DNA from: Bacteroidales bacterium
GTDB taxonomy: Bacteria > Bacteroidota > Bacteroidia > Bacteroidales > F082
Assembly: GCA_018400955.1 (NCBI GenBank)
Contig: JAGYLH010000001.1
Location: 62,001-126,000 of the forward strand
DNA: 64,000 bases
Direction: 5' to 3'
Below are positions 29,695 through 38,571 of the stretch, in pieces. Position numbers and translations under genes: made by a program. Positions within the stretch are counted from its first letter, which is position 1; every line of letters begins with the position of its first letter. The notes below the pieces were generated by a model. That model was not told where the DNA came from. It saw only the letters and a program-made list of their open reading frames with translations, and ran no database searches.

Positions 29695-30858
29695 ATGATA
29701 GCAAAAACGATCGTACACATGGACCTCGACACTTTTTTTGTGTCGGTTGAGCGGCTGGTCAATCCCATGCTGGAGGGCAAGCCTGTTATCATAGGCGGCA
29801 CTTCGGACCGGGGCGTTGTGGCTAGCTGCAGTTACGAGGCGCGGCGTTTTGGGGTGCATTCGGCCATGCCCATGCGGATGGCGCGGCAGTTGTGTGCACA
29901 GGCCGTTTATGTGCGTGGCGATATGGAACTTTACAGCCGCTACTCGCGCCTGGTAACCGATGTGATTGCCGACAGTGCCCCCCTTTATGAGAAAACCTCC
30001 ATTGATGAGCATTACCTCGATATAACGGGCATGGACCGCTTTTTTGGTTGCCACAAATGGACGCACGAGCTGCGCCAACGCATCATTAAACATACAGGGC
30101 TGCCCATCTCGTTTGGATTGTCGTCCAACAAAACAGTTTCGAAAATAGCTACAGGCCAGGCCAAGCCCAATGGCGAGCTGCAAGTGCTGCCCATACAGGT
30201 GAATGCTTTCCTCGATCCGCTTTCAATCAGTAAAATACCGATGGTAGGCGATGTGGGCTACCGCTTGCTGCGCTCTATGGGCGTTAGCCGTATTGGCACC
30301 TTGCGCATGATGCCTCCCGATATGGTACAGCAGGTACTGGGCAAAAACGGCTTGGTTATCTGGCGCAAAGCCAACGGCATCGACCCCAGCCCGGTGAAAC
30401 CTTATACCGAACGCAAATCAATAAGCAGCGAGCATACCTATGATCAGGACACAACCGATCTGGCTGTGCTTCGCCAAACACTGAGTCATATGGTAGAAAA
30501 ACTGGCTTTTGAAATGCGTTCCAAACAAAAACTTACGGGTTGCGTAACCGTGAAAATACGCTACACCAACTTCGACACCCACACACTGCAAAAGCAGATT
30601 GCCTATACCGCTTTCGATCATATTTTACTGGATACGGTTTTTGGGTTGTTCGAAAAACTCTACAGCCGCCGCATGCTAATCAGGCTGGTAGGAGTAAAAT
30701 TCAGCCAGCTTGTAGGCGGTGCACAACAACTCAACATGTTTGAAGATACGCCTGAAATGACAAACCTTTATCAGGCCATGGACAGGATACGGACCCGCTT
30801 TGGCAAACAGGCCATTGGCAGGGCTGGTGGGATTTTAGCTACCCCAAAGCAACACTAA
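29695..30858 (+). CDS. dinB: Y-family DNA polymerase (Pol IV / DinB-like)
   Basis: Translesion polymerase of 387 residues. Catalytic motifs: VHMDLDTFFVSVERL (first Asp; Phe-Phe steric position), YSRLVTDVI, and SIDEHYLDITGMD with Asp-Glu. His at SIDEHYLD replaces the more common Ala. Thumb HhH region: ISKIPMVGDVGYRLLRSMGV. The little finger includes RKSISSEHTYDQDTTD. There is a clamp-binding-like QLNMFE near residue 345. Start ATG at 29695. The divergent S24 regulator suggests damage-inducible control. Confidence 0.93.
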   Translation: MIAKTIVHMDLDTFFVSVERLVNPMLEGKPVIIGGTSDRGVVASCSYEARRFGVHSAMPMRMARQLCAQAVYVRGDMELYSRYSRLVTDVIADSAPLYEKTSIDEHYLDITGMDRFFGCHKWTHELRQRIIKHTGLPISFGLSSNKTVSKIATGQAKPNGELQVLPIQVNAFLDPLSISKIPMVGDVGYRLLRSMGVSRIGTLRMMPPDMVQQVLGKNGLVIWRKANGIDPSPVKPYTERKSISSEHTYDQDTTDLAVLRQTLSHMVEKLAFEMRSKQKLTGCVTVKIRYTNFDTHTLQKQIAYTAFDHILLDTVFGLFEKLYSRRMLIRLVGVKFSQLVGGAQQLNMFEDTPEMTNLYQAMDRIRTRFGKQAIGRAGGILATPKQH

Positions 30859-30887
30859 GCCATGTTGTTCATCTGCTAAAAAAAGCT

Positions 30888-31061
30888 TTACTGCTTTGCC
30901 TCAAGCGCATCAATTTCTTTTAAAACAGCTTGTGCTTCAGCAAATTTTTTGTCGCTTTCGGCCCTGTTTGAGGTGGAAAGGGTATGTGATTGAGCCATCA
31001 ACTTTTCGTATTGGTCATTCAACTTATCAATGGCCGTTTTTTTCTTGAATAGTCCAAACAT
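30888..31061 (-). CDS. Lacal_2735-like small protein
   Basis: Very short protein of 57 residues, MFGLFKKKTAIDKLNDQYE at the N-terminus, then SHTLSTSNRAESDKKFAEA and a helical tail ending in EAKQ. The amphipathic MFGLFKKK start and the SHxLSTxNRxxSD motif fit the small Bacteroidota family named after Lacal_2735. No function is known to me. It lies between dinB (convergent) and a DUF2892 gene, and has no obvious promoter of its own. Confidence 0.75.
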   Translation of the reverse strand: MFGLFKKKTAIDKLNDQYEKLMAQSHTLSTSNRAESDKKFAEAQAVLKEIDALEAKQ

Positions 31062-31146
31062 GGTACTTTGGGTTTATAGGATTAAGATTACAACTATAAA
31101 ACTGAGATAAAGGCCAAATGTTCAACCCGGCCCAGATAAATCATTC

Positions 31147-31180
31147 AAAAAAGCTCCCCTAAAGCATTGCCTTAGGGGAG
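31147..31180 (-). terminator. Rho-independent terminator after DUF2892 gene
   Basis: Perfect 9-bp arms CTCCCCTAA (31154-31162) and TTAGGGGAG (31172-31180) around a 9-nt loop. On the minus strand the stem is followed by CTTTTTTGA. It ends the DUF2892 gene and separates it from the Lacal_2735-like gene. Confidence 0.85.
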
Positions 31181-31202
31181 TTTGAAGTGTGCAAAACAGC
31201 TT

Positions 31203-31397
31203 TTATTCTGCTTCGGCTTTTTTGCATGTACTCCAGCCAAAAATTGAATACAGCCCGCATGTGCTAAAAAGGCCTGTAGCCAGGGGGATAAGTCCGATAA
31301 GACCCAGCCAGCTTTCGTAATAAACGCCTGCTGCCCCAATGAGCAAGCCAAGGACAATGCGCAAAATACGGTCGATGCCGCCAACATTTTTTTTCAT
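31203..31397 (-). CDS. DUF2892 (YgaP-type transmembrane) protein
   Basis: Protein of 64 residues: MKKNVGGIDRILRIVLGLLIG starts the first of two short membrane helices, and LIGLIPLATGLFSTCGLYSIFGWSTCKK makes the second with the conserved Cys and PL..G..S.CP-like pattern. DUF2892 is the membrane tail found in YgaP-type proteins, here on its own with no rhodanese domain. Function unknown. A 7/8 -7 element (minus TATCTTTA, 31435-31428) lies 31 bp upstream and a strong terminator follows. Confidence 0.85.
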   Translation of the reverse strand: MKKNVGGIDRILRIVLGLLIGAAGVYYESWLGLIGLIPLATGLFSTCGLYSIFGWSTCKKAEAE

Positions 31398-31484
31398 TCC
31401 TGTGGTTTTTTATGGTTAATTTAATGGTAAAGATATGCATTAAACAGCGATGGCAAGGAAATGTTTCCTTTCGAGCCAGGCTAA

Positions 31485-33278
31485 TTATTCATCATCAACT
31501 GACATATCAAGTAATTGCTGGCGGTAAGCATTAAAAATATTGGCCCGCGACAGGCATCCTACGAATTTACCATTTTCAACAACCACCATATTGTAGTTGC
31601 CGGTGCGGTTGAATTTATCAACAATTAGCCGGGCAGGTTCATTGATGCTGGTCAAGTCGTTTTCAGAAAGTTGTATCATGTACTTGGTAATCGGTGTGCT
31701 ATACCTCTCAGGTTTGAACAAATCCTTGCGCACATAATCGAGGTGGACAATACCCAGCAGGGTTTCATCGCGATCAATAACAGCAAACAGGTTTCTTGGC
31801 GATTGTTCAACCAGTTTGGTCAGGTCTCCCAAATTGGCGTGTATAGGTATTGAAAGCACATCTTTCTCAATCAAGTTATTCAGGTTCAGCACATTTAATA
31901 CTGATTTGTCTTTATGGTGGGAGAGCATATCCCCTTTTGCGGCCAGATCATAAGTGAATAGCGAATAAGGTTCAAAAGCCTTTATGGTCATATAAGCAAT
32001 AGCTGTTGCAAGCATAAGCGGAACAATGAGCTCATAACCGTTTGACATTTCAGCCACCAGGAAAATAGCCGTTAAAGGCGCGTGCAGCACGGCTCCAAGC
32101 ACAGCGGCCATGCCTACCAGTGTAAAATTACTTTCGTGAAGAGGCGATTTGATGCCAAAATCGTTGATTAACCTGGCAAACGAAAACCCCAGCAAACCAC
32201 CCGTAACAGCAGCAGGGCCAAAAATACCACCTATGCCCCCCGAAGAAGTTGTCAATGAAGTAGCCACCACCTTAAGCACAATGAGCAAAAAGATAAAACC
32301 AAGAAATATCCATATATTATCCTTAAAATGTACAAGATAGCTATTATCAAGTAAGCTTTCTGCCTGTCCGGACATAATAAGCCTGATCATATCATACCCC
32401 TCACCATAAAGGGGCGGAAAAAGAAAAATCAACAGACTGAGAATTGCTCCGCCAATGATTACACGCTTGTAAATATTGGTTATCAATTCAATTTTTTTCT
32501 GTACAAATTGATGCATCCTGGTGAAGTATAGCGAAATAAGGCCTGCCACCAAACCAAGCACGATAAAGTAGAAAATATCTGTTATCACAAAAGGTTCAGT
32601 TACCTTAAAATGCACCAACAATTGCTCAGAAAGCAGTATTTTGGTGGTAATGGCTCCGGTAACCGAAGCAATGAGCAGGGGAATAATTGAAGCCATCGTC
32701 AGGTCGAGCATGAGCACTTCGAGGCTAAAAACTACGGCCGCAATGGGTGTGGTAAAGATAGAAGCCATTGCACCAGCTGAACCGCATCCAATCAGCAGGG
32801 TCCTGAATTTGTAATCCAGGCGGAATTTGTTGGCCAGATTGGAGCCAATTGATGCGCCTGTGGAAATAATGGGTGACTCAAGTCCGGCTGATCCGCCAAA
32901 GCCTGTTGTGAGGGCACCACCAATTACCGAAGAAAATGTTTTGTGGGGTTTCATTCGGCCCTCCAGACGGGCGATGGTATAGAGGATGGTTGGTATGCCA
33001 TGACGGGTTTCATCACCAATTACATAACGTAAAAACAAAACAGTAAGCAATATACCCAGCAGGGGAACAAACAAAACAATAAAATTGAGTTCATCAAAAT
33101 TGAAACCTCCCGTAACCAAACGCTTAACAATGAACACACTAATTTTAAGAAAATAAGCAGCAAATCCTGCGAGTATGCCCATAACCGCAGCAAGCACAAT
33201 CATAAAAACCTTGTCAGATACATGACGTACACGCCACGAAATAAAACGAGCCATTAAATTATACTTCGTTTTTGTCAT
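31485..33278 (-). CDS. ClC-family chloride channel/transporter with CBS domains
   Basis: Protein of 597 residues from the ATG at 33278; a TTG six codons upstream is less likely. The ClC membrane domain spans about 15-430 with many hydrophobic helices, GGSAGLESPIISTGASIGSNLA (conserved Gly-rich loop with Glu), SAGAMASIFTTPIAAVVFSLEV, and GIGGIFGPAAVTGG. The C-terminal part (about 455-595) is a pair of CBS domains. The Glu in GLESP sits where the gating glutamate GREGP lies in transporters. Channel versus exchanger is not decidable here. Confidence 0.92.
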   Translation of the reverse strand: MTKTKYNLMARFISWRVRHVSDKVFMIVLAAVMGILAGFAAYFLKISVFIVKRLVTGGFNFDELNFIVLFVPLLGILLTVLFLRYVIGDETRHGIPTILYTIARLEGRMKPHKTFSSVIGGALTTGFGGSAGLESPIISTGASIGSNLANKFRLDYKFRTLLIGCGSAGAMASIFTTPIAAVVFSLEVLMLDLTMASIIPLLIASVTGAITTKILLSEQLLVHFKVTEPFVITDIFYFIVLGLVAGLISLYFTRMHQFVQKKIELITNIYKRVIIGGAILSLLIFLFPPLYGEGYDMIRLIMSGQAESLLDNSYLVHFKDNIWIFLGFIFLLIVLKVVATSLTTSSGGIGGIFGPAAVTGGLLGFSFARLINDFGIKSPLHESNFTLVGMAAVLGAVLHAPLTAIFLVAEMSNGYELIVPLMLATAIAYMTIKAFEPYSLFTYDLAAKGDMLSHHKDKSVLNVLNLNNLIEKDVLSIPIHANLGDLTKLVEQSPRNLFAVIDRDETLLGIVHLDYVRKDLFKPERYSTPITKYMIQLSENDLTSINEPARLIVDKFNRTGNYNMVVVENGKFVGCLSRANIFNAYRQQLLDMSVDDE

Positions 33279-33577
33279 GCCGGATAAATTGGACAAAGCG
33301 AAAATAAAGAAAATTAGGTAATTATTTTTAAAAAAAATGTATCGCCATCTAAACCTGATTATTTACACCAACATTATTTCCCTGCTTGGTGATCCCTCAG
33401 CAAAAAAATCTGCGGCTGGTCGTATTACACGGTATTTGAACATCTTGTAACAAAAATTTATGAATTAATCAGGTATAAAAACGAAAGCCTTCGCCTAAAC
33501 CACCTTGTTGGTTTTATTTTTCTTATTTTGACCGCTTATTTTATTTTTAAAAAATAAATCTGAATGAAGGTAGTTTG
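33279..33577. other. AT-rich intergenic region
   Basis: I see no gene here. A weak hairpin AAACCA/TGGTTT (33497-33514) is followed by TTATTTTTC. Otherwise the region is AT-rich leader between divergent genes. Confidence 0.5.
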
Positions 33578-33585
33578 TATTTTTG
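33578..33585 (+). promoter_or_regulatory. Bacteroidota -7 element before acidic protein gene
   Basis: TATTTTTG fits TAnnTTTG, 43 bp before the ATG at 33628. It places transcription start near 33592 and so excludes the longer open frame beginning at 33583. Confidence 0.5.
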
Positions 33586-33627
33586 CCGCATAATAAAAAT
33601 GATTTACAACAAACAAAAAGAAATGCT

Positions 33628-33987
33628 ATGAAGTTCTATGATGTTGATTCCGAGTTTACTTTTGGTAAGTATGAAGGAAAGACCATCAAAGAGGTTTTCG
33701 AAAAGGATCCCAAGTATATCGACTTTTGCTTCAACAATATTGATGAGTTTTATGTTTCCCCGTCTGTTTTGAAGGATTTAAAAGCCGGGGGCAAGATGCC
33801 TGCAGCGCCAGCAGATGATACGGATGACGTTTTGGATTCCTTTTTTGAAGACGCCGAAGAGGTTGACGATTTTGAGCCTGAGATTGACGAGGACGAAGAA
33901 TTCGATTGGGATGACGACGACCTAAACCTTATTGATGATGATGATTTTGAAAACTTCGACGATTTTGATGATGATGATGACTATTAA
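33628..33987 (+). CDS. Small protein with highly acidic tail
   Basis: Protein of 119 residues starting MKFYDVDSEFTFGKYEGKTI. A compact N-terminal domain (about 1-60) with FGKYEGKTIKEVFEKDPKYIDFCF resembles the DUF/exodeoxyribonuclease-X C-terminal-like motif (fGKYkGktieei..DP.Yi.W) found in several nuclease-associated proteins. The second half is almost pure Asp/Glu with a few aromatics, ending DDFDDDDDY. The acidic tail may mimic nucleic acid or bind basic proteins; this is inference. Single gene with its own promoter core. Confidence 0.7.
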   Translation: MKFYDVDSEFTFGKYEGKTIKEVFEKDPKYIDFCFNNIDEFYVSPSVLKDLKAGGKMPAAPADDTDDVLDSFFEDAEEVDDFEPEIDEDEEFDWDDDDLNLIDDDDFENFDDFDDDDDY

Positions 33988-34040
33988 AACCTGGCTATCT
34001 AGGATAGCAAATTGAATCTTCAAAAGCTTATTGGTTTTTC

Positions 34041-34215
34041 GAAACACATAGGCACATTTGGCACAATAGGATTTTTTTCAAAGAAATTTATTCCGGTTAA
34101 GATTCATTTCTCTGGCTATTTGTTTGCATTGCCAAGCAACTTATGGGCTATCTGTGTCCTATGTGCCAATGTGGTTCATCCTGGTTTTGAAACACATAGG
34201 CACATTGGGCACAAT
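34041..34215. repeat. Short intergenic repeats, direct and inverted
   Basis: A 27-bp sequence starting GAAACACATAGGCACAT occurs at 34041-34067 and again at 34189-34215 with one mismatch. Between them TCCTATGTGCCAATGTG (34158-34174) is an inverted copy of its core. Both direct copies run into T-rich tracts. The inverted copy and the second direct copy could form a large hairpin. An open frame of 72 codons across this region is not a credible gene. Confidence 0.65.
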
Positions 34216-34242
34216 CTTTTTTTTAGATAACAGAAACTAAAA

Positions 34243-37200
34243 TCAAATCCACTTCAGCAAAGGGAAATCCATCCTGTGCGGAAGCAATTCATTTTTTGGA
34301 AATATCCTAAAGGTATAGTCATACACACCGGCCTGATGGATCGGGACATTTACCCGATAGCTGGCCCAACCTTCTCCCGAGCCACTCATTTTCATTTCCT
34401 CCTTAAAGATAATCTCATCAACGCGGTCATGGATTTTGCGGCCAAACAGCAATTCAATCCCAACATCGCCGGTTTTAAGATTGGGGGTGTTTAAGGTGAT
34501 TTCTGCAATAAAATTCTCTCCAAAATCAAGGGGCCTTACAGTAGGGTCAGGCACCTTAATAGATTCCACCTCAATACCATTCCAATTATCCCTTACATTT
34601 TTCTTCCAATCGCTTATCTTGTAGACCAATTTGTAATCGTCCTTGCGCATTAGTTTGGTGCGATCAAGCAATTTGTTGTAAAACAGCCTGTAATAATCAT
34701 CAAGCATGCGTTTCATGGTAAAATGCGGGACAATTTCCATGATGTTGTTTTTGATAAACTTTATCCATTTTTCAGGAATTCCTACTTTGTTTCGATTAAA
34801 GTATTCCGGTATAATTTCGTTCTCCAGCAGGGTATATATTGTTTCTGCATCCAATTCATCCTGATGCACCTGGTTGCTGTAAGTGCGCGATTCTTCAATA
34901 GCCCAACCGGCATTTGGTTTGAACCCTTCGGCCCACCAGCCATCAAGCACACTAAAATTGAGCACACCGTTCATCACTGCTTTTTCGCCACTTGTGCCAG
35001 AAGCTTCCAATGGACGTGTGGGGGTATTCAACCAAATATCAACACAATTGGTTAGTTTTTTGCCTAGTTCCATATCATAATTTTCAATAAACAGCACCTT
35101 TCCAATAAAAGCTGGCATTTTTGAAATATCGATAATCCGCTTAATCAAGTCTTGACCGGCTTTATCATTTGGATGGGCCTTGCCGGCAAACAAAAACAAC
35201 AAGGGTTTATCGGCATCGTTAACAATGGCAGAAAGCCTGTCCAGGTTGCTAAAAAGCAAATGTGCCCGTTTGTAAGTTGCAAAACGGCGCGCAAAACCAA
35301 TAATCAAAGCTTTGTCATTCAAGCCTTCAATGGTTTTCAAAATCAGTGTGGGACTTTCTTGCCTTTCCGTAAGGTCTTTCTTAACCCTGTATTTTATATA
35401 AGCAATCAGTTCGGACTTCAATTGGGTACGAATTTCCCAAATCTCGCTGTCATCAACCCCATTTATTGCTTTCCAATATTCAGGGTTCGACTGGTCTTGT
35501 TCAAAACCTTTATCGAAATACTTTCGGTATAATTGCTGCCAAAGTGTATCAGTCCAGGTGGGATAATGCACTCCGTTGGTCACATGGCCAATATGCAACT
35601 CATCAGGAAAGTAGCCCTGATATAAAGGCTGAAACATATCGCGCGAAACTTTGCCATGTATTTTGCTCACCCCATTTATTTCCTGGCTAAGTTTTGCAGC
35701 CAGCACACTCATCGAAAACTTCTCCATAGGATCGTTCTCCCTAAATTTCCCCAGGTTAAGAAAATCTTCCCAACTGATATTGAGCCTGGCAGGATAGTGG
35801 GGCATATAGGTACGGATTAAAGTTTCCTCAAAGGAATCATGCCCGGCTGGAACTGGCGTATGTGTGGTGAAAAGATTAGAAGCACGAACAATTTCGCGAG
35901 CAATGTCGAACGGCAAACCATGCTGTTCAATATAGCCCCGCAAGCGTTCCAGTCCGATAAATGACGAATGGCCTTCGTTGCTGTGGAAAATTGAAGGGTT
36001 GATTCCAAGCTTTTCTAAGAGCCTGATGCCACCGATCCCAAGCACAATTTCTTGTTTGAAACGCATTTCGCTGTCGCCACCGTACAGTTGGAATGTAATT
36101 CCCCTGTCTTCGGCTGTATTTTCTTCAATATCAGTATCCAGCAAATACAATGGGATGCGGCCAACCGGGACTTTCCAAGCCTTTGCAATAAGCGTTCTTC
36201 CGGGCAATTCGATACTTATTGTTACCCAATCGCCATTTTTATCACGTACTGGTTCGAGCGGAAGATGGGTGAATTTCTGGGGAACTTTTTGCGAAATCTG
36301 ATCACCAAATTGTGATATTTCCTGTTTAAAATATCCATATCTGTAGAGCAAACCTATTGCAGCCATATTGGAGGCCGAATCGCTGGCTTGTTTCAGGTAG
36401 TCTCCTGCCAAAACACCCAGTCCACCTGAATAAATCTTCAAACTCTTGTGCAAACCATATTCCATGCTGAAATAGGCAATCAAACCATTGCCATCGGCTG
36501 CTCCCTTCATATATTCCTGAAAGTTTGCATACACATGGTTCAGCTTTTTGATGAAGTTTTTATCATTTTCGAGCTCATCCATTTTCTGTCTGGACAAATT
36601 CTCCATCAGCGGGATAGGGTTTTGCTCCATCTGTTCCCACAAAAGCGGATCGATGGATTCGAAAAGGGAAATGGCCTCAAAGTTCCACGTCCACCAAAGG
36701 TTTTGCGTCAGTTCGTGCAGTTTTTTCAATTCATTGGTGTAAACCGGCTGAATAAGGATTTTTTTCCAGGTCGGTTGATCTTGTTTGCGATAATTAAAAT
36801 TGCGCAATGTTTCGTGAAAGCGTTTCGACTCAAACAAATCCTCCCTTTGTGCTACTTTGGCCAAAGCCATATCCCAGGCTTCATAATATTTATCGGCAAG
36901 GTCGCCCCAATTGGCTTTTGCTGCCAATTCCACGGCTTTTTTATGGAGGGTTTTCCATTTTGCCGGACTTGTATTCATGGCTTTGACCAAACGCTCAATA
37001 ATGGCATTTACAACAGATGTTTCGTTATCATCGTTTCGTTCGATAACACCAACCACTTCCTGGTCAGCACTTTCATTGTTGGCCCAAACACCAAAACCGG
37101 CCAGGCTTGTAGTAATTGTGGGTATGCCAAAGCCAATACTTTCGAGCGGTGTATATCCCCATGGTTCGTAGTAGGACGGGAACACCGATAAGTCAAATCC

Positions 37201-38469
37201 CATTAGAAAATCATAGTAGTTCAGGTTGAAAATGCCGTCCTTTCCATTCAAATAAGTCGGCACAAACAGAATTTTTACTTTATCGGAAGCCTGGTTATTT
37301 AGGTGGTTTTCGCGAATGCGTTTCACCACGGGGTCGTTTACGGCATCAAACAGGCGGTGCGATGTATGTACCTCGCTTAGGGTAGCTGCAGTATCGGGAT
37401 TGCTAAGGCGGTCGTTCAATTCTCTGTTTATGTGGGCTATATGTGCCGGAACCGCAATTATTGCAAGCACATCCGATTTGAGTGATTTGTCTTCATTCAG
37501 TTTTCCCAGGGCATCAATAAACAGGTCTATTCCTTTGTTCCTGAATTCATATCTCCCGCTATTGACTATCATCAGGGTTTTATCCGAAAGTTGCTGTCCG
37601 GTCATGGCTGAAGCCACCTCAAGTATTCGCTGACGTGCGGCTTTTCTTTTGCCTTGAACGAGCTCAGGTTCGGGCACAAAGGATTTGTCAAAGCCGTTAA
37701 TGGTTACAACATCAGGCTGACGCTCAAGAAACTGAACACATTCCCGCGCTGTTGTATTACTCACGGTGGTAAATACATCGGCATGGGTAGCGGCATGCTT
37801 TTCTAGGGAATGTTTGGCTTCTATGTTAAACCTGCCAGCAATGGATGCCGCATTAAAGTTGTTGAAGTCACGATACAATGGCAGGTTGTTTCCTGCAATG
37901 GCACGTCCAACAGCCGTAGCATGTGTGGTGAATGCAGTAGCTATCTCGGGAGTGTTGGCTTTGAGGTATAAAACACCAGTGCCTGTCATCCACTCATGGA
38001 AATGCGCCACCACATGGTCATAACCTGTAAGGTAGAAATCATAAAAACTTTCAATCACTTGTCCGGCAGCATAGCCAAACATGGCAGGCTCCACATAGTC
38101 CCATTGGCCGCGAATGGAGTCTAGGTGAAACTGTTCCCACAACTTGGCAAAAACGGCGTCTTTTTGTATGAAAAGGGGCGTAAAATCAATAAGTATAGCA
38201 ATTGGCTTACCCGGGATAGCCCAATGCCCTACCCTTATTTTGAGGCCTTGTTCGGAGGCACGTTGCCGCCATTCGGGAAAAAGGGTCTGGTCTTCATTAA
38301 AATAGGGATTCTCGGTTGTCTCTTTCCAAACATCCGGGCCAACAGTAATATAGTGTTCGCCCCATTTTTTGGCCATTGTTGGGGCTTTGGTGGACAGTAC
38401 TGTATAAATCCCACCAATCATATTACACACTTCCCAGCTGGTTTCAAAAATATAATCAGGTTTCTTCAT
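34243..38469 (-). CDS. Glycogen synthase-like / alpha-glucan phosphorylase fusion
   Basis: Protein of 1408 residues. Residues about 1-555 are a GT3-type glycogen-synthase-like domain (FETSWEVCNMIGGIYTVLSTKAP at the start, then VFPSYYEPWGYTPLESIGFGIPT with the conserved catalytic-loop Glu). About 575-665 is DUF3417 (LTQNLWWTWNFEAISLFE). From about 670 a GT35 phosphorylase follows: YFSMEYGLHKSLKIYSGGLGVLAGD, GFARRFATYKRAHLL and GEKAVMNGVLNFSVLDGWW, which carries the PLP Lys. A short beta-rich C-terminal domain is present. The arrangement is known in Bacteroidota. It closes a four-gene glycogen cluster. Confidence 0.93.
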   Translation of the reverse strand: MKKPDYIFETSWEVCNMIGGIYTVLSTKAPTMAKKWGEHYITVGPDVWKETTENPYFNEDQTLFPEWRQRASEQGLKIRVGHWAIPGKPIAILIDFTPLFIQKDAVFAKLWEQFHLDSIRGQWDYVEPAMFGYAAGQVIESFYDFYLTGYDHVVAHFHEWMTGTGVLYLKANTPEIATAFTTHATAVGRAIAGNNLPLYRDFNNFNAASIAGRFNIEAKHSLEKHAATHADVFTTVSNTTARECVQFLERQPDVVTINGFDKSFVPEPELVQGKRKAARQRILEVASAMTGQQLSDKTLMIVNSGRYEFRNKGIDLFIDALGKLNEDKSLKSDVLAIIAVPAHIAHINRELNDRLSNPDTAATLSEVHTSHRLFDAVNDPVVKRIRENHLNNQASDKVKILFVPTYLNGKDGIFNLNYYDFLMGFDLSVFPSYYEPWGYTPLESIGFGIPTITTSLAGFGVWANNESADQEVVGVIERNDDNETSVVNAIIERLVKAMNTSPAKWKTLHKKAVELAAKANWGDLADKYYEAWDMALAKVAQREDLFESKRFHETLRNFNYRKQDQPTWKKILIQPVYTNELKKLHELTQNLWWTWNFEAISLFESIDPLLWEQMEQNPIPLMENLSRQKMDELENDKNFIKKLNHVYANFQEYMKGAADGNGLIAYFSMEYGLHKSLKIYSGGLGVLAGDYLKQASDSASNMAAIGLLYRYGYFKQEISQFGDQISQKVPQKFTHLPLEPVRDKNGDWVTISIELPGRTLIAKAWKVPVGRIPLYLLDTDIEENTAEDRGITFQLYGGDSEMRFKQEIVLGIGGIRLLEKLGINPSIFHSNEGHSSFIGLERLRGYIEQHGLPFDIAREIVRASNLFTTHTPVPAGHDSFEETLIRTYMPHYPARLNISWEDFLNLGKFRENDPMEKFSMSVLAAKLSQEINGVSKIHGKVSRDMFQPLYQGYFPDELHIGHVTNGVHYPTWTDTLWQQLYRKYFDKGFEQDQSNPEYWKAINGVDDSEIWEIRTQLKSELIAYIKYRVKKDLTERQESPTLILKTIEGLNDKALIIGFARRFATYKRAHLLFSNLDRLSAIVNDADKPLLFLFAGKAHPNDKAGQDLIKRIIDISKMPAFIGKVLFIENYDMELGKKLTNCVDIWLNTPTRPLEASGTSGEKAVMNGVLNFSVLDGWWAEGFKPNAGWAIEESRTYSNQVHQDELDAETIYTLLENEIIPEYFNRNKVGIPEKWIKFIKNNIMEIVPHFTMKRMLDDYYRLFYNKLLDRTKLMRKDDYKLVYKISDWKKNVRDNWNGIEVESIKVPDPTVRPLDFGENFIAEITLNTPNLKTGDVGIELLFGRKIHDRVDEIIFKEEMKMSGSGEGWASYRVNVPIHQAGVYDYTFRIFPKNELLPHRMDFPLLKWI

Positions 38470-38571
38470 TATGTTTCTTTCGTAAGATTAAGTCAATAAT
38501 TTATTGGACAACCCAATGATTGGGATTTGCCGTGATTTATTTAAAATGTAAATTTATTTGGTTAAAATGCA

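Noticed and set aside
34012-34230. 72-codon open frame between the acidic protein and the glucan phosphorylase
   Set aside because: It runs through direct and inverted repeats and has no protein-like composition or start context.
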